Assembly: GCA_028276305.1 (NCBI GenBank)
Contig: JAPYWO010000063.1
Span: 1 to 6,870, forward strand
DNA from: Candidatus Thermokryptus sp.
GTDB taxonomy: Bacteria > Bacteroidota > Ignavibacteria > Kryptoniales > Kryptoniaceae
Direction of reading: 5' to 3'
Length of the DNA: 6,870 nt
The notes under the pieces were generated by a model that saw only the letters and a program-made list of their open reading frames with translations, searched no databases and was not told the DNA's origin. Both the position numbers and the translations under genes were made by a program. Shown here piece after piece: positions 1 to 5,140 of this stretch (its first letter is position 1; the number at the start of each line of letters is the position of its first letter).

Positions 1-503
1 TGTGAAAATAAAATCACCTCTTTAACTTTCTTATTTTTCCTCTCCTCGTCAGTCAGGTATTTATCAAATTTATAAAGTGCAAGAACTGAACCCTCAACGA
101 TTGACTGTGCTACATAACTTAATGGCTCGTTAATTTTATCCTTTAAAAGTGAAAAATCCGGAAATTCTATCGCTATCGTTTCCGATTTTAAACTTTGTGC
201 TTTCTTTGACGCAACAGCGCAAGAGCGCCTTATTTTCTCAAGCGTTATCTTCTCCCTTTCTCCAAGACCAGCAAGTATGATGCGATGCCCCTTAAAATTT
301 GAATCAAGCGGATAAAGAACAAGAACTTCCTTCTCCTTCCCTTTAAAATCGCCCGCTGAAATCGCTGTTTTAAGCTGTCCACCGAGAAATTTATCAAGCT
401 TTTCAGCCGTTGTATTTAAAAGTTTTTCATCAGAAAAGGTAAATACGATTACTGAGTCGGCTTTTATCGTGTTAAAATTAGCTTTTGTAAAAGAGACCTT
501 CAT
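1..503 (-). CDS. pepA: Leucyl aminopeptidase (M17), N-terminal part, cut by the window edge
   Basis: The first 167 residues of a cytosolic M17 leucyl aminopeptidase are readable from an ATG at 503; the metal-binding catalytic domain lies beyond the window. M17 enzymes are hexameric two-metal peptidases that remove N-terminal residues from peptides. The visible part matches the family's N-terminal regulatory domain: LDKFLGGQL near residues 37-44, GDFKGK at 51-56, RIILAGLGEREK at 74-85, a helix TLEKIRRS, and VEGSVLALYKFDKY at 136-149, which normally leads into the catalytic half. The start is well supported: GAGG sits 7 bases upstream, and the ATG overlaps the nrnA stop as ATGA, which implies translational coupling in one operon. 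The gene is open to the edge with no sign of decay. The assignment rests on remembered family signatures without the catalytic NTDAEGR box, so catalytic competence cannot be judged here. Confidence 0.85.
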   Translation of the reverse strand, partial: MKVSFTKANFNTIKADSVIVFTFSDEKLLNTTAEKLDKFLGGQLKTAISAGDFKGKEKEVLVLYPLDSNFKGHRIILAGLGEREKITLEKIRRSCAVASKKAQSLKSETIAIEFPDFSLLKDKINEPLSYVAQSIVEGSVLALYKFDKYLTDEERKNKKVKEVILFS

Positions 504-1522
504 TTTGTAACCTCAATTTGTTTTTCTTCAAGATAAGCAAATTTTTCCGCACTTTCCAAAATTTTCGGCAAAATTTCCCCAACGGTTACATTATAAAGCC
601 GAGCTCCAGCTGCATTTTTATGCCCGTTACCACCGAATTCCTTTGCAAGTTCATTTATCGGAATATCGCCCTTTGACCTGAAACTCAACTTAACACCATC
701 TTTCAACTCAAGGACAAAAATCGCTATTTTAATCCCCTTCACAGAAAGAATCGTCTGAACAAACCCATCCGTTTCCCACTCCTTAACACCGTAATCATTT
801 AACATCTTCTGTGTTACAACTATAAAACCAAGACGCCCTTCATATCTTGTTTCAAGTTCAGAAAGACAACGCCCAAGAAGTTTAATCCTACCTATGGAGC
901 TTTGCTCATAAACTTTTTCATAAATAAATGTCGGATCAACACCAACATCAAGAAGTTCAGCAACTATGCGATGTGTTTCCGAATCCGTTCTAGGAAATCT
1001 AAACGAACCCGTGTCCGTCATTATAGCGGTGTAAATCCCAATCGCTATCTTTTCATCAATTTTAACCTCATCAAAAAGTTTTATCAACCTATAAACTATT
1101 TCCCCACTTGCTGGCGCCTCTACATCAACCAGATAATAATCAGCAAAATTCTGCGTCTCAAGATGATGGTCAATTATTATCTTCTTCGCTTTGCTTTGAA
1201 TTACATAACTTTCCATCGCTTTCAACCTATGCGACTGATTCATATCGCATATGAAAATCGCATCGGCATTTAAAATCTTTTCAACGCTCTCCTTATCGCT
1301 CTCACTGAAAATGATGAATTCATTCCCAAAATCAAGAAATTTATAGTTATTTGGGGTTTCACTCACATTTATCACAACTGCGCTCTTCCCAAGTTTTCTA
1401 AGAAACCACAAAAGTGCGGTCTCACATCCAAGCCCATCCCCATCAGGGTTGACATGCGTCGTTATGACGAAGTTATTTGATCTATTTATCACCTGCTTTA
1501 CTTCTTCAAATTGTAACATCAT
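500..1522 (-). CDS. nrnA: Bifunctional oligoribonuclease / pAp phosphatase NrnA (DHH-DHHA1 family)
   Basis: A 340-residue DHH-family phosphoesterase, the usual length for NrnA. The family uses Mn2+ to degrade 2-5 nucleotide RNA fragments in the cytoplasm, and many members also dephosphorylate 3'-phosphoadenosine 5'-phosphate to AMP. The metal-site motifs appear in order: HVNPDGDG at 23-30 (H23, D27, D29), D93 in ICDMNQSHRL, the DHH triad at 118-120, and DTGSFRFPRT with D170. The C-terminal DHHA1 domain ends with GGNGHKNAAGA at 297-307, the substrate-binding glycine/histidine motif. No key residue is missing. The chosen ATG is the first of two adjacent ones: AAAGGAG lies upstream with a 7-base gap to it and 10 to the second. 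The stop overlaps the pepA start, so the two are probably co-transcribed and link turnover of RNA and peptide fragments. Whether pAp is a true substrate cannot be read from the sequence. Confidence 0.93.
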   Translation of the reverse strand: MMLQFEEVKQVINRSNNFVITTHVNPDGDGLGCETALLWFLRKLGKSAVVINVSETPNNYKFLDFGNEFIIFSESDKESVEKILNADAIFICDMNQSHRLKAMESYVIQSKAKKIIIDHHLETQNFADYYLVDVEAPASGEIVYRLIKLFDEVKIDEKIAIGIYTAIMTDTGSFRFPRTDSETHRIVAELLDVGVDPTFIYEKVYEQSSIGRIKLLGRCLSELETRYEGRLGFIVVTQKMLNDYGVKEWETDGFVQTILSVKGIKIAIFVLELKDGVKLSFRSKGDIPINELAKEFGGNGHKNAAGARLYNVTVGEILPKILESAEKFAYLEEKQIEVTK

Positions 1523-1550
1523 TGAGTTTCTCCTTTTTGTTTTTGAATGT

Positions 1551-1587
1551 AAAATTTAATTTTTAAAAGGCAAATAAGCAAATTCAA
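1551..1587 (-). promoter_or_regulatory. Candidate promoter of the nrnA-pepA operon
   Basis: On the minus strand, TTTG (complement of 1579-1582) is followed after exactly 20 bases by TAAATTTT (complement of 1551-1558). This fits the Bacteroidetes-type pattern TTTG-N19/20-TAnnTTTG except for the last base. Read as a classical sigma-70 site, TTGAAT (1582-1587) with a 17-base spacer gives a weaker match. Transcription would begin around 1544, leaving a short leader that holds the AAAGGAG ribosome site. The region is very AT-rich, so chance matches are easy. Confidence 0.35.
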
Positions 1588-1589
1588 TG

Positions 1590-1649
1590 TTTTTCCCTCA
1601 AAGTAACTTAAGAAAACAAGAGCTCTATCGCATATTGATTTTTTCCCTC
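1590..1649. repeat. 10-bp direct repeat in the divergent intergenic region
   Basis: TTTTTCCCTC occurs at 1590-1599 and again at 1640-1649, with the starts exactly 50 bases apart (about five helical turns, so on the same DNA face). The second copy lies within the spacer of the candidate rightward promoter, and the first lies just upstream of the leftward one. Between them are the perfect palindromes CTTAAG and AGAGCTCT (1619-1626). It could be an operator for one regulator acting on both directions, or a coincidence in pyrimidine-rich DNA. Confidence 0.35.
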
Positions 1650-1663
1650 CTATGCTTTAAATT
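1635..1663 (+). promoter_or_regulatory. Candidate promoter of the small lipoprotein gene
   Basis: TTGATT at 1635-1640 and TAAATT at 1658-1663 are separated by 17 bases, four of six matches each to the sigma-70 boxes. The same bases can be read in the Bacteroidetes style as TTG-N20-TAAATTTT, the same octamer and spacing as the opposing nrnA promoter. The start of transcription would fall around 1670, inside a run of ten A residues, giving a leader shorter than 20 bases. Confidence 0.4.
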
Positions 1664-1674
1664 TTCCAAAAAAA

Positions 1675-1679
1675 AAAGG
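1675..1679 (+). promoter_or_regulatory. Ribosome binding site deciding the lipoprotein start
   Basis: AAAGG at the end of an A10 tract lies 8 bases before the ATG at 1688 but only 2 bases before the ATG at 1682. The spacing favours the second ATG, which also gives a cleaner signal peptide beginning MRFQQK. Confidence 0.5.
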
Positions 1680-1687
1680 TTATGCTT

Positions 1688-2137
1688 ATGAGATTCCAAC
1701 AAAAAATTTTAACACTTACACTCATTGTTCCTTTCATGTTTGGTTGTGGTATTTTATTCTCATCAGGACCTAGGTCATTTGTTCAAGTTATTGAACCAAC
1801 ATGGGTAAGTGTTGAAATTAGAGATGATTTAAGCTATGATGAGGCTTGGCGTGAGGTCGTTGATATATTAGCTAAGAAATTTGAACTTGAAGTTATATCA
1901 AAAGATGGAGGTTACATAAGAACTGCCTGGATATATACTTGGTGGAAATCGGGTAAAATAACTGAAAATTATCGTGTTCGGGCTATAGTAAAATTCTCCG
2001 CTGATCGCAAAAAGGTAGATATTAAAACAGAGGCAAATTATTTGAAAGACGATACTTGGGTTACAGGAACTGATACCCGATTGCTTCAAACAGTTAAAAC
2101 TGATATAATGGGTGTGGTTGGTCGGACAACAAGATAA
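1688..2137 (+). CDS. Small predicted lipoprotein of unknown function
   Basis: I do not recognise a named family with confidence. With the start at 1688 the protein has 149 residues (an upstream ATG at 1682 would add two). It begins with a lipoprotein-type signal peptide: basic start MRFQQK, hydrophobic core, then FMFGC with Cys20 as the likely lipidated residue. Met at -3 and Phe at -2 are tolerated but not ideal. The mature part has an acidic-amphipathic helix around 49-65 (SYDEAWREVVDILAKKF), a strand pair with GGYIRTAW at 75-81, an aromatic patch WIYTWW ending at 86, alternating beta strands (YRVRAIVKFS, KKVDIKTEA), and a C-terminal helix with DTRLLQTVKTDI at 129-140. This helix-then-sheet order recalls BamC-like envelope lipoproteins, but that is a resemblance in pattern only. 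It would sit on the inner leaflet of the outer membrane or on the inner membrane. It has its own candidate promoter and stands 126 bases before the sigma gene, so it is probably separate. Confidence 0.75.
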   Translation: MRFQQKILTLTLIVPFMFGCGILFSSGPRSFVQVIEPTWVSVEIRDDLSYDEAWREVVDILAKKFELEVISKDGGYIRTAWIYTWWKSGKITENYRVRAIVKFSADRKKVDIKTEANYLKDDTWVTGTDTRLLQTVKTDIMGVVGRTTR

Positions 2138-2263
2138 AATTGTTTCTTTGAGGAAACTTGGAAGTTGACTTTTTATTTTAGACAAGCATACCAATAACTG
2201 TAAAATATACCTCGCAATTTCTTTTAATTATTTTATTTTTGTAAAACTCATCAAAACGGATTC
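2138..2263 (+). promoter_or_regulatory. Control region of the sigma/anti-sigma operon (sites uncertain)
   Basis: This 126-base gap must hold any promoter proper to the sigma operon, but no single site stands out. TATTTTTG at 2234-2241 fits the Bacteroidetes -7 box TAnnTTTG perfectly, yet it lacks a TTG at the right distance upstream. TAAAAT at 2201-2206 with TTTAGA at 2177-2182 is a weak sigma-70 pair. GGAAACTT at 2152-2159 resembles the GGAAC-type -35 box of ECF sigma factors, which often drive their own genes, but I see no convincing partner -10 box. A short inverted repeat, AACTT-GG-AAGTT, lies at 2155-2166. Confidence 0.3.
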
Positions 2264-2788
2264 GTGTCTGAAAAGGCAAAAAAGGAAATAATTGACGCGC
2301 TTGATTCACTTTTGAGATACGCCTTGATCATGACAGGAAATGAAGAGGATGCAAAGGACCTGGTGCAGGAGACATGTTACAGAGCGCTAAAGAATTTAAA
2401 CACGCTTGACGAAAACTCAAATGTGAGGGCATGGCTTTTCACTATTATGCGAAACATATGGCTAAACCAAAAGAAGAGACAACAAATTTCCCCCATTCAA
2501 GTTGACGATGCGATTGAAAATAAAAGCGACGATTGGAATATAAATTCAGAGGAATTGTTAATAAATAATGAAATGCGTCAAGCTTTGCTCAAAGCCCTTG
2601 AAAATTTGCCAGATGTTTACAGGGAGATTTTAATCCTCAGATATTTTGAGGATTTTTCTTATAGCGAAATTTCAAAAATACTTGGTTGCCCGCTTGGAAC
2701 TGTGATGTCACGGCTGAACAGAGCAAGAGAAAAACTCAAAGTAAACTTCGTAAAAATTTACGAGAAAAAAGAAAATGATAGATCATAA
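2264..2788 (+). CDS. ECF-family RNA polymerase sigma factor (RpoE-like)
   Basis: A 174-residue ECF sigma factor with only the two domains typical of the group. Region 2 spans about 10-75: DAKDLVQETCYRAL at 29-42 is the core-polymerase-binding helix, and VRAWLFTIMRNIWLNQKKR at 54-72 covers promoter melting and -10 recognition. A polar acidic linker follows at 76-100. Region 4 spans about 101-160, with LPDVYREILILRYFEDFSYSEISKILGC leading into the helix-turn-helix ending in GTVMSRLNRAREKL, which reads the -35 box. There is no C-terminal extension. The start is GTG: the frame has a stop at 2225 and no better start before Met23. Only a weak GGA lies 3 bases upstream, so translation initiation is probably poor. 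The last 14 bases overlap the next gene, a zinc-type membrane anti-sigma factor, the standard pairing for a signal-released sigma factor. The regulon and the exact ECF group cannot be read from this window. Confidence 0.93.
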   Translation: MSEKAKKEIIDALDSLLRYALIMTGNEEDAKDLVQETCYRALKNLNTLDENSNVRAWLFTIMRNIWLNQKKRQQISPIQVDDAIENKSDDWNINSEELLINNEMRQALLKALENLPDVYREILILRYFEDFSYSEISKILGCPLGTVMSRLNRAREKLKVNFVKIYEKKENDRS

Positions 2789-3569
2789 AACAATAAAAAT
2801 ATGGATAAATCTCTACCTTGATGGAGAGTTGGCAGGAGAAGAACTTGAACAATTTAAACAGCATATAAACAAGTGCACAGAATGTTCAAAACTTTTGAAG
2901 CAACAACGGGACTTTGTTGATTCAATAAAAATCTTGAAAGACGAAGTGAAGTTTGATTTTTCGGATTTCAAAAAAGAATTGGTTTCACAGATTGAGGATT
3001 TCAAACCGCAAAGAAAAAGTTTCTCAAAATTTGCAATTTTACTCGCAATTATAGCCCTCTTGGTTGGCATCGGTTTTTATTTGACTTTTCTCTATTCTTC
3101 CCGAACTGATTTCACAGAAATTGCCATTGAAAATCACATAAGACAAACCCGTGGTCAATTGCCACTTGAAATTGAAACATCTTCAGAGACGGAAATATCA
3201 AACTGGTTTTCGGGCAAATTAAATTTCAACTTCCGTCTTCCTCGCTATCCTGACCCGACAAAGCAACCATATAAAATCAAGGGCGCTCGGCTTGTCGCAC
3301 TTAACAACGATTACGCTGCTCTTGTTTCTTACGAGATGGATAACCGACCGATGACTTTGCTCGTCGCTCCTTCAAGGAGCGCAACCCCGCACGGAAAGAA
3401 TAAGTTCATATTCAAGGAATTAAATTTCTACCTTGATACACGGGATGGTTTAAACATCCTTTCTTGGAGTGATAAAGGTTTAACTTATGCGCTTGTCTTT
3501 GATTTTGAAAACTTCAACTGGAAAAAACCTTGCATCGTTTGCCATAGTTCGGGGGAAAAAGAAATGTAA
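2775..3569 (+). CDS. Transmembrane zinc-type anti-sigma factor with C-terminal CxxCH motif
   Basis: A 264-residue membrane anti-sigma factor, inferred partner of the sigma factor whose gene it overlaps by 14 bases. The cytoplasmic part (1-85) begins with a zf-HC2/ZAS-type site: H4, then H30-X3-C34-X2-C37 in HINKCTEC, preceded by LYLDGEL; this domain normally clamps the sigma factor. One hydrophobic helix at about 86-107 crosses the inner membrane. Residues 108-264 form a predicted periplasmic domain with RGQLPLEIE, NWFSGKLNF, YKIKGARLVAL, LVSYEMDNRP and GLNILSWSDKGLTYALVF. This pattern recurs in other membrane anti-sigma factors as I remember them. The odd part is the tail: KPCIVCHSSG at 251-260 contains CxxCH (C253, C256, H257), the motif for covalent c-type haem, on the side where such haem is attached. 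A thiol pair or metal site is an alternative. Translation likely depends on coupling, since only a weak purine-rich stretch precedes the ATG. Confidence 0.88.
   Translation: MIDHKTIKIWINLYLDGELAGEELEQFKQHINKCTECSKLLKQQRDFVDSIKILKDEVKFDFSDFKKELVSQIEDFKPQRKSFSKFAILLAIIALLVGIGFYLTFLYSSRTDFTEIAIENHIRQTRGQLPLEIETSSETEISNWFSGKLNFNFRLPRYPDPTKQPYKIKGARLVALNNDYAALVSYEMDNRPMTLLVAPSRSATPHGKNKFIFKELNFYLDTRDGLNILSWSDKGLTYALVFDFENFNWKKPCIVCHSSGEKEM
3531..3545 (+). other. CxxCH (c-type haem attachment) motif in the anti-sigma factor
   Basis: Codons TGC-ATC-GTT-TGC-CAT encode C253-I-V-C256-H257, seven residues before the end of the protein and about 145 residues beyond the membrane helix. The motif is seen directly. 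Haem attachment is an inference that needs a periplasmic location and a cytochrome c maturation system, neither shown here. Confidence 0.6.
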
Positions 3570-3588
3570 AGCAAACCCATTTAACACT

Positions 3589-3618
3589 TTGGCTTAACCT
3601 ATTTTTTTCGTAAATTAT
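3589..3618 (+). promoter_or_regulatory. Candidate promoter of rtcB
   Basis: TTGGCT at 3589-3594 is followed by TAAATT at 3611-3616 (16-base spacer; four of six matches each). In the Bacteroidetes style it reads TTG-N19-TAAATTAT. Transcription would start near 3625, about 27 bases before the ATG. If real, rtcB can be expressed apart from the sigma operon; read-through from upstream remains possible because no clear terminator lies between them. Confidence 0.35.
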
Positions 3619-3651
3619 CTACGCTTCAAAAACAAAACACCCTCTTGAAAG

Positions 3652-5103
3652 ATGCCAGCACCAAAAGAGATAAAAAGAATTTCAGAGGTAATTTGGGAAA
3701 TACCTCAGACATATAAAAAAGGAATGAAAGTTCCAGCTCGCATCTACGCCACAAAAGAACTCCTTGATTCAATGGATGAAGGCGTCTTTGAACAAGTTAC
3801 AAATGTCGCTTGTCTTCCGGGCATTCAAAAATACGCCCTTTGTATGCCAGATGGACATTGGGGCTATGGATTCCCAATAGGTGGAGTTGCTGCGTTTGAT
3901 TTTGAAGACGGAGTTATATCACCAGGTGGAATCGGATTTGACATCAACTGCGGGATGCGCCTTGTCAGAACTAACTTAACAATTGAAGAAGTAAAGCCAA
4001 AATTGAAAGAACTAGTTGATTTACTCTTTCAAACAGTTCCAACTGGCGTTGGAGCAACTGGATTTGTCAAACTTTCAAATTCTCAATTTGATGAGGTGAT
4101 GGTCAAGGGGGCACGCTGGTGTGTTGAACATGGATATGGTTGGAAAGAAGACCTTGAAAGGATTGAAGAACATGGTGCAATCAAAGGAGCAGACCCATCA
4201 AAGGTAAGTAAAAAAGCAAGAGAAAGAGGGATTGATCAACTTGGGACACTTGGCTCTGGAAACCATTACCTTGAAATTCAAGTGGTTGATAGAATCTTTG
4301 ACCAAAATGTAGCCGAAGCTTTCGGGATTGAACAGGAAGGACAAATCGTTGTGATGATACATTGTGGTTCGCGTGGTTTCGGTCATCAAATCGCAACAGA
4401 TTACTTAAAAGTTTTCCTTGATGCGATGAAAAAATATGGAATACCGCTTCTTGATAAGGAACTTGCTTGCGCTCCGATTGATTCACCAGAGGGAAAAGAT
4501 TATTACTCAGCCATGCTCTGTGCAGCAAATATGGCGTTTGCAAACCGACAAGTAATTCTACACAGGGTCAGAGAAGCATTTGAAAAAGTTTTCAAAAAAT
4601 CACCAGAAGAACTCGGAATGCACCTCGTCTACGATGTAGCACACAACATAGCAAAAGCCGAGGAATATGAAATAGACGAAAAAATTAAAAAAGTTCTCGT
4701 TCATAGAAAGGGCTCAACCCGATCTTTTGGTCCAGGACATAGCGAACTTGCCGAGATTTACCGCGACATTGGTCAACCCGTAATTATCGGTGGTTCAATG
4801 GAGACGGGTTCATATCTTCTCGTTGGGACTAAAAGAGCAATGGAAGAGACATTTGGTTCAACTTGTCACGGAAGCGGAAGGACTATGAGCAGGCATAAGG
4901 CGAAGAAAGAGATAAATTACAACCAATTGATAAAGCAAATGGAGGAACGCGGAATTTATGTAAGAGCAGCGTCAAAATCAGGACTGGTTGAGGAAGCAGG
5001 CGCTGCTTATAAAAACATTTCCGATGTCGTTGAAGCAGTTGATAGGGCTGGAATTTCACGAAAAGTCGCTGCTTTAAGACCGATCGGAAATATCAAAGGA
5101 TAA
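3652..5103 (+). CDS. rtcB: RNA-splicing ligase RtcB
   Basis: A 483-residue GTP- and Mn2+-dependent RNA ligase joining 2',3'-cyclic-phosphate or 3'-phosphate ends to 5'-OH ends. In bacteria it is linked to repair of cleaved tRNA and rRNA. The length and most blocks closely follow archaeal RtcB (P. horikoshii, 481 residues, from memory). All active-site residues are present, shifted by two or three: D97 and C100 in FDINCG, N204-H205 in GSGNHYLE, H237 in IHCGSRG, H331 in DVAHN, and the guanylylated H406 in STCHGSGR. Other hallmarks are MPDGHWGYGFPIGGVA at 65-80, SPGGIGFD at 90-97, HRKGSTRSF, IYVRAAS and the ending RPIGNIKG. No intein interrupts it. The ATG is the natural start by alignment, but there is no clear Shine-Dalgarno sequence, only GAAAG directly abutting it. 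The gene lies 82 bases after the anti-sigma gene on the same strand. No archease (a frequent RtcB cofactor) or rtcA is visible beside it. Confidence 0.97.
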   Translation: MPAPKEIKRISEVIWEIPQTYKKGMKVPARIYATKELLDSMDEGVFEQVTNVACLPGIQKYALCMPDGHWGYGFPIGGVAAFDFEDGVISPGGIGFDINCGMRLVRTNLTIEEVKPKLKELVDLLFQTVPTGVGATGFVKLSNSQFDEVMVKGARWCVEHGYGWKEDLERIEEHGAIKGADPSKVSKKARERGIDQLGTLGSGNHYLEIQVVDRIFDQNVAEAFGIEQEGQIVVMIHCGSRGFGHQIATDYLKVFLDAMKKYGIPLLDKELACAPIDSPEGKDYYSAMLCAANMAFANRQVILHRVREAFEKVFKKSPEELGMHLVYDVAHNIAKAEEYEIDEKIKKVLVHRKGSTRSFGPGHSELAEIYRDIGQPVIIGGSMETGSYLLVGTKRAMEETFGSTCHGSGRTMSRHKAKKEINYNQLIKQMEERGIYVRAASKSGLVEEAGAAYKNISDVVEAVDRAGISRKVAALRPIGNIKG

Positions 5104-5132
5104 AATAAAAAGGGCGTGCATTCGCACGCCCT
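5101..5132 (-). terminator. Intrinsic terminator of the htrA-like gene
   Basis: AGGGCGTGC at 5111-5119 and GCACGCCCT at 5124-5132 form a perfect 9-bp GC-rich stem around a 4-base loop. Read leftward the stem is followed by TTTTATTTTA (5110-5101), a proper U-rich tail, and it begins 8 bases past the protease stop codon. Read rightward there is no T run (CACATCC follows), so for rtcB the hairpin may act only as a 3' stabilising or weak stopping structure. The leftward U tract overlaps the rtcB stop codon at 5101-5103. Confidence 0.88.
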
Positions 5133-5140
5133 CACATCCA

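Noticed and set aside
902..1273. Rightward open frame inside nrnA
   Set aside because: It lies entirely antisense to a gene with all DHH motifs, has no ribosome site and reads as low-complexity, non-family sequence.
2142..2157. Hairpin GTTTC/GAAAC as a terminator of the lipoprotein gene
   Set aside because: Only a 5-bp AT-rich stem with no U run directly after it; too weak to call.
1898..2194. Leftward open frame over the lipoprotein gene
   Set aside because: Antisense to a gene with a signal peptide, lipobox and ribosome site; the product has no recognisable features.
2813..3070. Leftward open frame inside the anti-sigma gene
   Set aside because: Antisense to the zinc site and membrane helix; a shadow.
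3570..3608. Terminator between the anti-sigma gene and rtcB
   Set aside because: A run of seven T exists at 3602-3608, but the preceding bases form only short imperfect pairings, so no convincing stem.
4181..4543. Leftward open frames inside rtcB
   Set aside because: Shadows of the conserved RtcB coding frame; no start signals.
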